Assembly: GCA_002307295.1 (NCBI GenBank)
Contig: DBTY01000039.1
Span: forward strand, 62,001 to 126,000
Length of the DNA stretch: 64,000 nucleotides
Direction: 5' to 3'
Origin: Ignavibacteriales bacterium UBA1304
Lineage (GTDB): Bacteria > Bacteroidota > Ignavibacteria > Ignavibacteriales > Ignavibacteriaceae
The position numbers were made by a program, and so were the translations under genes. Each line of letters starts with the position of its first letter. The first letter of the stretch is position 1. Positions 17,319-26,379 of this stretch are shown here, piece after piece. Under the pieces are notes generated by a model. It was not told the DNA's origin and did not search any database. It was given only the letters and a program-made list of their open reading frames with translations.

Positions 17319-17906
17319 ATGGACGAACTAACACAATTGCTGCAGCGAATAAGCCCGCAAAAAAAATCCGATAAAAACCTGGTTGAAAATTTTGCAGAGC
17401 TTTTTAAGCGCGAAACGCTTTTAAAAGAATATTACTTCCTGCAAAAAGATCAGCCGATAAAGAAAATTGGACTTGTGACAAAAGGGGTTATGAGAATTTT
17501 TACGATTAACTCCTGCGGAGATGAAACAAATATTTCTTTAATTGCAGAAGGAGATTTAGTCTCGGGCAGTTTTGTGCCGGAATTGTCAAGCGATGTGTTT
17601 ATTCAATGCATTACAGATGTTGAAATGGCGATAGCTGATTTTGATTCCGTCTTGGATTTTTTTAACTCTCATAATATGTTAAAAGAATATTTTGTTAATC
17701 ATCTTGCAAAGTCGCATCACGTAATTCAGCAAAGGCTGACAAGCTATATCCGAATGAATGCAAAAGAACGGTACTTGTCTTTTCTTAAAGAATTCCCAGG
17801 TCTGATAAATCGCATCCCTCATTATCACATAGCAAACTATCTTGGCATAACGACAACTCAACTGAGCAGAATTAGAAATAAGCTGATAAAAGAGCAGGCT
17901 TCTTAA
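17319..17906 (+). CDS. Crp/Fnr-family transcriptional regulator
   Basis: A 195-residue regulator: cyclic-nucleotide-binding-type beta-barrel in about 25-115 (KETLLKEYYFLQKDQPIKK is the first strand region), long dimerisation helix, and a winged helix-turn-helix at about 160-192 with the recognition-helix pattern YLGITTTQLSRIRNKL. This short form is typical of Bacteroidota, where the effector is often unknown. No cysteine cluster for an Fe-S centre is present, so it is not an FNR-type oxygen sensor. It probably controls neighbouring genes, perhaps the MFS exporter 126 bases downstream. Confidence 0.88.
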   Translation: MDELTQLLQRISPQKKSDKNLVENFAELFKRETLLKEYYFLQKDQPIKKIGLVTKGVMRIFTINSCGDETNISLIAEGDLVSGSFVPELSSDVFIQCITDVEMAIADFDSVLDFFNSHNMLKEYFVNHLAKSHHVIQQRLTSYIRMNAKERYLSFLKEFPGLINRIPHYHIANYLGITTTQLSRIRNKLIKEQAS

Positions 17907-18032
17907 TAATTAATTTTTATTTAGCATTTACATTTGTAAATGCTATTCCTTTTTAACAAATGTATTTTTATCCCTCGCTTTTGATAAATAAAGCGGTCGC
18001 TGTAAATAGTATTTGGAAAGGGAATAACGCTA

Positions 18033-19271
18033 ATGAATAAAAGTAATATTAACAAAAACTTAGTCTTTTTATTAACGGGTCAGTTTGTCTCGTTAATTGG
18101 AGATAAATTTTATGCTCTTGCCCTGGCCTACTGGGTTTTGCAAACCACAAATTCCGCCGCAATGATGGGTACTGTGTTGTTGTTCTCTATGATTCCTTCG
18201 GTGATACTTGGCTTTTTTATCGGCGGATTTATCGACAGTCATAACAGAAAACGAATTTTGATTATCAGCGATATTTTGCGAGGGGTCGTAATTAGTTTAG
18301 TTATTATTATTTATTATCTAAACGCGTTAAATCTTAGTCTTATAATTGCCGCTCAGATATTGCTTTCTGTATGTTCCGCTTTTTATACGCCTACGGCTCG
18401 CTCGGTTATTCCAATGATAGTAAAGAAGGATAATCTAACAAAAGCTAACGCCAATAGTCAATTGATTGAGGGAATAGCCTCAATTATAGGGCCTGCGCTC
18501 GGAGGTCTTGCAGTAGCGACATTGGGATATGGATTTGTTTTTAGTTTTAACGCTATATCCTTTTTTGTTTGCGCCCTGTTTGCGGTATTTATGCATTTGC
18601 CAAAATTTAACGCTGGCGCTGAAGCTAAAATAAAAACAGGCATATTCGAAGGATACAAATATGTTTTACATAATGGAATGTTTGTATCAATACTTATAAT
18701 GGTAGGGATTATTCACTTTTTTTACGGAGCTTTGCAGATAATTCTGCCGCTGCTTGCAATAAAGCTTGGCGGCAACGGAGCGCTGAACATTGGCAGCCTT
18801 CAAACCGCGTTCGGTCTGGGAGCTATTATCGCGGCTTCAGCGTTATCGGTAATTAACATAAACGGAAAAGAAAATAAATTTTTGTTCCTGGGCTTTGCGG
18901 GCATTGCTTTAGCATACTTAATCTTGGGCTCAATGAATAAACTTGGGATTTCGATTATCGCTTTTTACACAATCATCTTTTTATGCTTTGGATCGTTTGT
19001 GATATTTACAGCGACTTGCTATCATTCTATTCTGCAAAAAAATATCGACAACAAAATGGCCGGCAGAGCGTTCGCCATTGTTGGCGCAATAGGCAACATC
19101 TCAATTCCAATTGCGGCCTTTATTTACGGACTGTTGTTAGACCGCATGCAGCTAAGCGATGTTGTAATATACTCCAGCGTAATATTATTTCCGGTTCTTG
19201 CAGTATTATATGTGTTTTACAATAAAGGGGCAAAGGCGGCTGCAAGTCGGCAGCGCAATATAGCTAAGTAA
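18033..19271 (+). CDS. MFS exporter, EntS/macrolide-efflux-like
   Basis: A 412-residue inner-membrane transporter with about 12 hydrophobic helices. The loop GGFIDSHNRKRILIISD between helices 2 and 3 is the MFS motif A. The overall look (N-terminal GQFVSLIGDKFY, ALAYWVLQTT) fits the MFS_3 group, which includes enterobactin exporter EntS and macrolide efflux proteins. The substrate is unknown. Ribosome site AAAGGGAATAACGCTA lies before the ATG. The preceding Crp/Fnr gene is in the same direction. A palindrome at 19289-19312 follows the stop and could end its transcript. Confidence 0.87.
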   Translation: MNKSNINKNLVFLLTGQFVSLIGDKFYALALAYWVLQTTNSAAMMGTVLLFSMIPSVILGFFIGGFIDSHNRKRILIISDILRGVVISLVIIIYYLNALNLSLIIAAQILLSVCSAFYTPTARSVIPMIVKKDNLTKANANSQLIEGIASIIGPALGGLAVATLGYGFVFSFNAISFFVCALFAVFMHLPKFNAGAEAKIKTGIFEGYKYVLHNGMFVSILIMVGIIHFFYGALQIILPLLAIKLGGNGALNIGSLQTAFGLGAIIAASALSVININGKENKFLFLGFAGIALAYLILGSMNKLGISIIAFYTIIFLCFGSFVIFTATCYHSILQKNIDNKMAGRAFAIVGAIGNISIPIAAFIYGLLLDRMQLSDVVIYSSVILFPVLAVLYVFYNKGAKAAASRQRNIAK

Positions 19272-19288
19272 TTTATTAAGCTCTTGAC

Positions 19289-19312
19289 CTGGCAGGGCGT
19301 AAACCCTGCCAG
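19289..19312. repeat. Palindrome CTGGCAGGG/CCCTGCCAG after the MFS gene
   Basis: Perfect 9-base arms around CGTAAA, 17 bases after the MFS stop codon. It belongs to the CCTGCCAGG palindrome family of this window. It may serve as a terminator although only a short A/T tract follows. Confidence 0.65.
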
Positions 19313-19437
19313 ATAGTAAAATTCGAACTCTCTTTCGCTAAGGCAATACAGATATTATTTAATTAGACGTCAATACTATTTTGCCAGATTTTTCTGCTCA
19401 ATTGTATTTCGCCCTCCCGTTGTTTATTTTTATCATT

Positions 19438-20298
19438 ATGAATAAGACGATTTATCACGATAACGTATTGCGCTATGGGGGAGATATAGTCCCGTTTGTT
19501 ATTAAGACGACAAAGGAGATGCGTGAAATTGCCGCTACGCCGCATAGCCATAGCTACTATATGATTTATTGGCCGTCTAATTCTATAGGCAAGCATATCA
19601 TAGACCAGAACGAATATCCTTTAGAGCCGGACAGAATTTATTTTATAAAGCCGGGACAAATCCACCAAATTATAACTTCGCCCAAACCTGCCGGCACATT
19701 CATATTTTTTACGCCTGAGTTTTTTGCAGTAAATAGCATACGCGGCGATTTTATTTCGAATCTTGAACTATTTAATAATTCGGAAGAAACAATTTCTCTT
19801 TCTACTCATACTGTAAACCGTTTAAAAGAATATGTTCAGGCTATGATGAACGCTTTCCTTTCAAGCGGCAAATTAAAGTACGACATAATTGAATCGTACC
19901 TGAAATTGTTTTTGGTGGAGTGCAACGAGCAATATTCGTTTGTAGCTAACAATACAACCGCCGATAGCGCTCGTGAAAACGCTTTAACTCTAACATTTAA
20001 ATCGTTGGTCGACGAGCATTTTGGCGAATGGCGTCTTGTAAAAAATTATGCTGATAAAATGAACATAACTTCAAATTACTTAAGCGAAGTAGTAAAACGC
20101 GGCACAGGGCAGCCGCCCAAAGCGCATATACAGGCGCGCCTTGCGCTGGAAGCTAAAAGGCTTCTGCTTTTTACAGGACTCTCAATTAAAGAAATTGGGT
20201 TTGAACTTGGTTTTGACGATCCCGCCCGATTCAGCCGCTTCTTTAAGGATTCTACCGGAATGTCTCTTCAGAGTTTCCGCAAATCTAACGCAACTTAA
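19438..20298 (+). CDS. AraC-family transcriptional regulator
   Basis: A 286-residue regulator from the ATG at 19438; an upstream TTG at 19381 would add a hydrophobic and unlikely leader. The N-terminal cupin-like sensor (about 30-130; HSHSYYMIYWPS and YFIKPGQIHQI) is followed by a C-terminal pair of helix-turn-helices (about 185-283): KMNITSNYLSEVVKRGTGQ and LSIKEIGFELGFDDPARFSR with the closing FFKDSTGMSLQSFRK. It lies 109 bases before the Fsr-like MFS gene in the same direction and probably controls it, as AraC regulators next to exporters often do. Confidence 0.88.
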   Translation: MNKTIYHDNVLRYGGDIVPFVIKTTKEMREIAATPHSHSYYMIYWPSNSIGKHIIDQNEYPLEPDRIYFIKPGQIHQIITSPKPAGTFIFFTPEFFAVNSIRGDFISNLELFNNSEETISLSTHTVNRLKEYVQAMMNAFLSSGKLKYDIIESYLKLFLVECNEQYSFVANNTTADSARENALTLTFKSLVDEHFGEWRLVKNYADKMNITSNYLSEVVKRGTGQPPKAHIQARLALEAKRLLLFTGLSIKEIGFELGFDDPARFSRFFKDSTGMSLQSFRKSNAT

Positions 20299-20407
20299 CC
20301 GTAATTTTAACTACAGTTACATTAGTTTTACCATTTAGGTTTCTAAGGAGTAAGGTTATCTTTTCTCCTGTAAAAGAAAATATTCACATTATGGATATAG
20401 AAATAAA

Positions 20408-21571
20408 ATGGAAAACACAATAAGTATAAGCGCCGGCAAACAGCATAACGGAAGGTTATTCTCTTTATCGCTGGCGCATTTGATAAATGATTTATATATG
20501 AATCAGCTTCAGGTATTGCTCCCTTACTTTGTATTGGCAGGTTTAAGCGTAAGCCGGGGCGCATTCTTAGTTTCAGTTTTTACAATTACTTCGTCATTGG
20601 TGCAGCCGGTATTCGGATTGTATTCCGATAACAAAAACAGGCAATGGCTTGTTTATACCGGCACGCTTTGGATGGCTGTATTATTGGGTCTTGTCGGACT
20701 ATCGCAAAACTATAGTTTGCTATTAGTTATTGTGGCGTTCGCGGGACTAGGAACGGCAGCGTTTCATCCCCAGGCTTCCGCTATGGCGGCAGCGTGCAGC
20801 GAAAAACGCAAAACTTTCTCGCAGGCAATCTTTATAGCTTCAGGTAACGTCGGCTGGGCTTTGACGCCATTGCTGTTTGTTCCGCTTGTCGAGCGCCACT
20901 CGTTAGCTGTTACTCCCGTATTTATAATACCCGGCGTTATTGCCGCAATTGTATTGTGGTTTACTACTCGTAATATTCAAGCGCCCGTTAAAATAAAATC
21001 AACGGAAGCGGTTTGGCCGGAAGTAAAAAAGTCGTGGAAGGAGCTGGCTAAATTAATGGCTGTAGTCGCTTTGCGCTCGCTTACATATTTCAGTCTGATT
21101 TCGTTTTTACCTTTGTACCTTAAAGAGAAAAATATCTCTCTTATTTCCGGAAGCAGATTGGTTTTTCTAATGTTATTTACGGGATCAATCGGCGGATTAA
21201 TTGGAGGGTTCTTGGCCGATAAATACAGTAAAAAAAGCGTAATTACCATATCTCTGCTTGTGGCAAGTCCTTTGTTCTACCTCTTTACTATAACAAGCGG
21301 CTTTGTCAGCGATTTGGCATTGGCGTTTGCCGGAGCGTTTTTACTTGCTTCATTTAGCGTAACGGTAATGGCCGCGCAAAAAGCTCTAAACAAAAATGTC
21401 GCCTTTGCGTCCGGGTTAACGGTTGGCTTTGGAACTGGAATGGGAGGGCTTGGCGTCGGCTTGGTTGGCATATTGGCTGAAAATATGGGCGTTGCATTTG
21501 CCGTAAATATATTAATCTGGTTCCCGGTTTTAGGCGGATTATTAGGTCTGCTTATAAAAGAAAAAAAATAA
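20408..21571 (+). CDS. MFS transporter, fosmidomycin-resistance (Fsr)-like
   Basis: A 387-residue membrane protein with about 12 helices. The segment GTAAFHPQASAMAAACSEKRKT matches the conserved helix 4-5 region of the Fsr subgroup (GxxxFHPxAS), and GGLIGGFLADKYSKKSV is a second copy of motif A. Members export fosmidomycin and other small compounds in E. coli; the true substrate here is unknown. It is likely regulated by the AraC protein just upstream. A weak stem-loop (ACAGAG/CTCTGT, 21604-21635) follows the stop. Confidence 0.87.
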   Translation: MENTISISAGKQHNGRLFSLSLAHLINDLYMNQLQVLLPYFVLAGLSVSRGAFLVSVFTITSSLVQPVFGLYSDNKNRQWLVYTGTLWMAVLLGLVGLSQNYSLLLVIVAFAGLGTAAFHPQASAMAAACSEKRKTFSQAIFIASGNVGWALTPLLFVPLVERHSLAVTPVFIIPGVIAAIVLWFTTRNIQAPVKIKSTEAVWPEVKKSWKELAKLMAVVALRSLTYFSLISFLPLYLKEKNISLISGSRLVFLMLFTGSIGGLIGGFLADKYSKKSVITISLLVASPLFYLFTITSGFVSDLALAFAGAFLLASFSVTVMAAQKALNKNVAFASGLTVGFGTGMGGLGVGLVGILAENMGVAFAVNILIWFPVLGGLLGLLIKEKK

Positions 21572-21603
21572 CTTTTAACAAAATAAACGTTCTATAAAAA
21601 CCT

Positions 21604-21635
21604 ACAGAGGGCTTGAACTATGTTCGGCTCTCTGT
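21604..21635 (+). terminator. Possible weak terminator after the Fsr-like gene
   Basis: Stem ACAGAG-GGC/GGC-T-CTCTGT around a 13-base loop, followed by GTTTATTTTG. Imperfect and with a broken T-run, so tentative. Confidence 0.35.
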
Positions 21636-21756
21636 GTTTATTTTGATATAGAGCTCAAATCTAAACATGCTTTATTAACTGCAAGGAAGGGCTATAATTT
21701 AGCGTATAAAAATGGTTTCATATTTTATAATAAAATGTATCAGCGCTTAAGTTGCC

Positions 21757-21813
21757 ACACACCCCTAAAAATAAAAATCCGTTTAGCGCTGATTTTTATT
21801 TTTAGGGGTGTGT
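21757..21813. terminator. Very long perfect hairpin between convergent genes
   Basis: Two perfectly complementary 23-base arms (21757-21779 and 21791-21813; start ACACACCCCTAAAAAT, end ATTTTTAGGGGTGTGT) around an 11-base loop containing TTTAGCGCT. It lies between the Fsr-like gene and the converging activase gene, where a two-way terminator is expected. GTTTTATTT follows on the plus strand. Confidence 0.7.
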
Positions 21814-21832
21814 TTTATTTAGCTAAAACCTT

Positions 21833-24800
21833 CTATTGTTCAAGCAGAGCTTCGTCATAATCGGCTTTGCTCTTATTTGGTTTGCGGCTTAATATAAGCT
21901 CTTCAATCAAAGCGGCGAATCCTTTGCGCTGTTTTGCAGGCATCCCTTCTTTTTTCATTTTTTCATGCAGACGTTCCGCCTGAAGCATAAATATTTCAAT
22001 TTTGGATTGAATTATCTGCGGAAAAATGTTGCCGTCGGTTTCTAACGCAAGGAATGGGAAAGCGCTTGTCTCGGCTTTTGTTTCGGCGCTCATTTCAACA
22101 TTAAGAATTGACTCCGCAACGCGCGAAGGCATGCAGCCAAATGGTCCAATTGAAACGACTCCGCAAATGTTATTTTGAGCTTCTTTAAGCCCGGAACCAA
22201 CAGTTAAAATAGCTTCTCCCTCTAACTCTGGTCTGATAAGGCCGTCGGCATTTTTAAGGATGTCTTTAATATCAATTAGTTCATAATCGGTAAGATTTGA
22301 TTTTGCAAGAATACGTTTAACCTTTTTTTCAACATTCTGCTGAAAATATTCGCGCAACGAAAATTTAATCTTTTCAACTGTCTTTGACGAAACTTCCGGG
22401 TGGTTTAGTTTTGCAAGATGGTTTGAATAATAAACATACTCTCCAATAGGCGCGGTATTAACCACAAATCCTTTCTCTGAAAGGCGTTCAATTAAATCGA
22501 TTCTGGAATATTCATCGTGACGCACAAAAATTTCGCCGATAAGAACAATTTTTTTAGAGTCTTCAAACGATTCTGTAAGTTTAATTTTTGAAAGCTCAAA
22601 AGAAAACTTCTCTAATTTTTTATAAAGCAGGTTGGTATCGTCTTTTTCAAGCGACTCAATTATATTCTGCCATTCGTCATAAAATATTTTTTTAGCGGCC
22701 TCTTTATTAACGGCTAAAGCCGCTAACGCATTATACATATTTTTTGCTACGTCGGAAATAGTAATTGCAGTCCATCCGCGCAGAGTAAACTTATTGCTAA
22801 GGCCTCCGTATGAATCGTCGTCTGAAAGCGAATAGACGCCCATATTACGCATCCTGCGTTTCTTAATAACGTCCTGCTGAAAAATATGATATTGCCCAAA
22901 TCTGCATGGACCGTCCCCTTTAGGCATAAAGTACAAAGTCTTTTCATCCGGATTTTTGCGATGATTATAATACTCAATAAACGAGCCTGTGCCGAGTATA
23001 AGCGGAAGGCACTCTTTGCATGTAGCGTTGCCTCTGCCAAGAATTAACGTATTAAAATCATATACCTGAAGCGGTTCAGAATTTACGCCAATATGTCTGA
23101 ATGCGGCGGCAAAAGCCTGCGTGGCTATTTTGCCCATGCTTGGAATCAGCATCTTAACGTTTTTATCCGTAATAGAAAGTTCGTTATTGTCCGAATCAAT
23201 TATTGTGTAAGAGTCTTTTACCTGCAAAGGCTGAAATTCAATTTCTTTTTCTTCTTCAGCGCAATTGGCTTTATTAATCTCGATATAGCTTTTAATAATA
23301 TCAAGAGCGGCTTCAATACGCGTGTTAACGCCAGCGTCGGCAGAATGACTGTCCAGCTCAAGCGTAAGCGAAGGTTTGCTCTTCATAATATTTCTGAAAT
23401 AACCAATCAGGAACGAATCCGGGCCGCAGCTAAAGTTAGTAATATACGTGCCAAAAAGCTGCTTGTTTTCTTTTACAAACCGCGCGGCTTTTAGTATCTG
23501 CTGACCAGTTCCCCAATACATATGAGGATAGCTTTCCTTGTTTTCCGAAGAAAGAAAATCGTGAGGTATTAAAGCGACTCCGCGTGAAGTAAATTTTTGC
23601 GGTATGCCTAAGTTAGCTTCTTTAGTAAATGAATTATATGCCCGCCCAAAAAGAACAATCGCAAATCTATCCGGATCAGCCTCAAGCTTCTTTAAGGTTC
23701 TGCGGCCAATTTCTAAAAACTCCGCAAACATTTCTCTCAGCTTTGCGCATGCAGATTTATACGCTTCGGAAGCCTGCCTGTTAGTTTTGCCAAGCTGCAT
23801 CGCAATTTTTACAAATTCCGGCTCTGCGCTTTCGTAACCTGCTGAAAAATTTAATATTGGCGTAAGAAATTTAACGTCTTTTATTTCGTCTTTAAATGCG
23901 GTTTTAAGGTAATAAAACTCGGATTGAAGCAGCACGCATGTTTTCTTAAAAAACTTTTCACCCGGGACTTCAATTTCCGTAATGTGAGGGATAAAAATAT
24001 AGTCAGGTTTTTTATCAATCAGATCCTGAAAAAAGCCATGAGCAAGTTCTACCGGAAAACAAAATGCGGCTTCTTTTTTATCCATTCCACTTGTCTTAGG
24101 CTCCTGACCAAGTATAATCTTAAAACCTAACGAAGTAAAGAAGTTATAATATAACGGATAATAAGTATTAGTTAAAAACGATTTAGAAATTCCGATTGTC
24201 GGCGCACTGTCTGAAAATCCAACCTGAGGCGCGTATTTTTCGTAGACAAGCTTTTGTCTCAGCGCCACTAAGTTTAGTTCTTCCGAATCATATTCTTTTG
24301 AAGCGGTAAGAGTATAGTATTTGTTGCAGGCTCCGCCAAACGGAAATCTGTTCCCGTCAATTCTTATCATAGAAATTTGGCATTTCCTATCGCATTTTTC
24401 TTTTCCGCCTGCGCAAACAAACTCTTTATCGTACTCAACTTTTCGGTTAATAAGCGCTTCGAGCGAAAACTCTTTTTTTGCAATAAGATTTAATTCAATT
24501 CTTTTTTTAATTTCAAGCGCCACGCCAAACGCGCCCATTAAACCGGGTTCCGGAGGAACTATAATTTTTTTGCCGGTAAGAGCCGCCATTGCGGCCGGAA
24601 CGGCCTTATTGTAACAAACGCCTCCCTGCATAAAAACTTTTTTGCCGACAGGTCTGTTCCCTTTTACTCTGTTCGTATAGTTCAGGCAAATTGAATAAAC
24701 CAATCCCGCAACAATATCCTCGCGCGAAAGTCCTTCGTGCAAAGCGTTTTTAATATCGCTGCTAATAAAAGCGGAACACTGGTCGTTAAAATTCGGAGGC

Positions 24801-26161
24801 CTGTCTGAATGCAGGGCAATATCGCCAATTTTAAGATAATCAATTCCAAGCGATTCTTTAGCGGCTTCTTCAAGAAACGAGCCCGTGCCGGCCGAGCACG
24901 CTTCGTTCATTGCATAATCCGAAGCTATTCCTGATGTTATATGAGTATACTTAGCGTCCTGTCCGCCAATTTCAAAAATAGTATCTACATCTTTATCAAA
25001 AAAGACAGTAGCGGCAGCGTGAGCGATAATCTCGTTGATAACGCCGTCGGTAAGCGCATGAAGCCCGGCTATATGCCTGCCTGAGCCGGTAACGCCTAAC
25101 CCGGTTATTTTAATATTATTTTTTATCTGATTGTTTAAACTTGAATAACATTCAATTGCGGCTTTAACGGGATCGCCGTTAGTGCGCAGATATTCAGACG
25201 CTACAATTGAGTTATCCGCCGCTCTTAACAAAACAGCTTTTGTAGTAGTGGAGCCGACGTCAAGCCCAAGAATGCATTCGTCATTTTCATTTGCAATCGC
25301 ACGGGTAATAGTTTTAAATTCAACCTGGCCGATATAATCTTTAATCGGTTTATGAAAAGTGAAATTAGTATGCTCTTCTTTAAAAACCTTAGCTTTGTTC
25401 AGCTTAATGGTATCGCTTTTTAGCGCAAACAAAGCCGCGCCGTAAGCTTCAAAAAAAGGGGCTTCGGCTGGAATAGTAATGCCTTCAAATTGTTCCTTTA
25501 GAAACCTAACCATTCCTAAGTTTTTGGAAGTCCCGCCTATTACCATAGCGTTTTTATGATTAACGCGCGAAGTAAGCTCTACTATTTTCTGCGCCATCAT
25601 GCGAGAAAGCCCCGCAACTACGTCAGGTTTGGGCACTCCTTTATTCAGGGCGTGCGTACAATCTGATTTACAAAAGACGGAACATCTGCCAGAAATATTA
25701 TATGGGGTTCCTTTTTCTGCAAGCGGAATAGCTTCTTCAAGTTCAAGGTTCATTCTTTTAATTTGCTGAAGGAAAAATTCTCCCGTGCCGGAAGCGCATT
25801 TATTGCCTGTTAGAACTTTAGAAATTTTTTGTTTATCGTCTAAAACATAAACGACAAAATTTTCGCCTCCTGCGCTGATAACTATATCCGGTTTCTGGTC
25901 GATGTTTGCAAGGGCGTATTCAACAGCTTCAGCTTCAGAAATTGAAGTGAGGTTGCATAATTTTCTGAATTTTCTGCCTGTCGCCGCAATTTTATCGGGC
26001 GCGCCGTTTTCAAGAAGCCGTTCTAATAATTTTTTAGGATTGCCGTTATGGGGAATATTTTCGGAAGAAGTTATTCTTATCCCGTCTTTATCTTTTATAA
26101 GAGTTACAGCCGATACCGACGAGGCTCCAATGCATATACCTAAGGATTTTGTGTGAGGCAT
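21833..26161 (-). CDS. Giant acyl-CoA dehydratase activase-type protein (two BadF/HgdC domains plus HgdB-like part)
   Basis: A 1442-residue protein of the 2-hydroxyacyl-CoA dehydratase/benzoyl-CoA reductase activator superfamily. Domain 1 (about 5-250) and domain 2 (about 297-560) are two ASKHA ATPase modules; each shows the Cys-containing loops that hold a shared [4Fe-4S] cluster (KCASGTGEFF at 121-130, RCSVFCKSDC at 159-168; ACSAGTGSFLEEA and QCSAFISSD in domain 2). A DUF2229-type region follows (about 640-870), then an HgdB-like C-terminal part with FSCGPDSFLIGYFR and LELDSHSADAGVNTRIEA. Classical activators are about 260 residues and homodimeric, so this protein carries activator and dehydratase-like parts in one chain. 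Such fusions are widespread in anaerobes; their substrate is not established. Ferredoxin from NifJ could supply electrons (inference). Single gene, own promoter region of 218 bases. Confidence 0.9.
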   Translation of the reverse strand: MPHTKSLGICIGASSVSAVTLIKDKDGIRITSSENIPHNGNPKKLLERLLENGAPDKIAATGRKFRKLCNLTSISEAEAVEYALANIDQKPDIVISAGGENFVVYVLDDKQKISKVLTGNKCASGTGEFFLQQIKRMNLELEEAIPLAEKGTPYNISGRCSVFCKSDCTHALNKGVPKPDVVAGLSRMMAQKIVELTSRVNHKNAMVIGGTSKNLGMVRFLKEQFEGITIPAEAPFFEAYGAALFALKSDTIKLNKAKVFKEEHTNFTFHKPIKDYIGQVEFKTITRAIANENDECILGLDVGSTTTKAVLLRAADNSIVASEYLRTNGDPVKAAIECYSSLNNQIKNNIKITGLGVTGSGRHIAGLHALTDGVINEIIAHAAATVFFDKDVDTIFEIGGQDAKYTHITSGIASDYAMNEACSAGTGSFLEEAAKESLGIDYLKIGDIALHSDRPPNFNDQCSAFISSDIKNALHEGLSREDIVAGLVYSICLNYTNRVKGNRPVGKKVFMQGGVCYNKAVPAAMAALTGKKIIVPPEPGLMGAFGVALEIKKRIELNLIAKKEFSLEALINRKVEYDKEFVCAGGKEKCDRKCQISMIRIDGNRFPFGGACNKYYTLTASKEYDSEELNLVALRQKLVYEKYAPQVGFSDSAPTIGISKSFLTNTYYPLYYNFFTSLGFKIILGQEPKTSGMDKKEAAFCFPVELAHGFFQDLIDKKPDYIFIPHITEIEVPGEKFFKKTCVLLQSEFYYLKTAFKDEIKDVKFLTPILNFSAGYESAEPEFVKIAMQLGKTNRQASEAYKSACAKLREMFAEFLEIGRRTLKKLEADPDRFAIVLFGRAYNSFTKEANLGIPQKFTSRGVALIPHDFLSSENKESYPHMYWGTGQQILKAARFVKENKQLFGTYITNFSCGPDSFLIGYFRNIMKSKPSLTLELDSHSADAGVNTRIEAALDIIKSYIEINKANCAEEEKEIEFQPLQVKDSYTIIDSDNNELSITDKNVKMLIPSMGKIATQAFAAAFRHIGVNSEPLQVYDFNTLILGRGNATCKECLPLILGTGSFIEYYNHRKNPDEKTLYFMPKGDGPCRFGQYHIFQQDVIKKRRMRNMGVYSLSDDDSYGGLSNKFTLRGWTAITISDVAKNMYNALAALAVNKEAAKKIFYDEWQNIIESLEKDDTNLLYKKLEKFSFELSKIKLTESFEDSKKIVLIGEIFVRHDEYSRIDLIERLSEKGFVVNTAPIGEYVYYSNHLAKLNHPEVSSKTVEKIKFSLREYFQQNVEKKVKRILAKSNLTDYELIDIKDILKNADGLIRPELEGEAILTVGSGLKEAQNNICGVVSIGPFGCMPSRVAESILNVEMSAETKAETSAFPFLALETDGNIFPQIIQSKIEIFMLQAERLHEKMKKEGMPAKQRKGFAALIEELILSRKPNKSKADYDEALLEQ

Positions 26162-26379
26162 TGATTTATAAACGTAAATATATAATTGTAAATTTACTCA
26201 AAAATTGAGCTTGTAGCTAAATAAAATTGTATTTTTTTATAATAGCCGTTAAAATAGTCTTTGTCCTCAATGTTTACATGGGCGTCATTATAAACGGCGA
26301 CAGTATACAGGCAAAACCTTAACTATACTATTTAACAAAAAAAAATGATACTTTGTAGTCATTAAATTAGAATAAGTAT

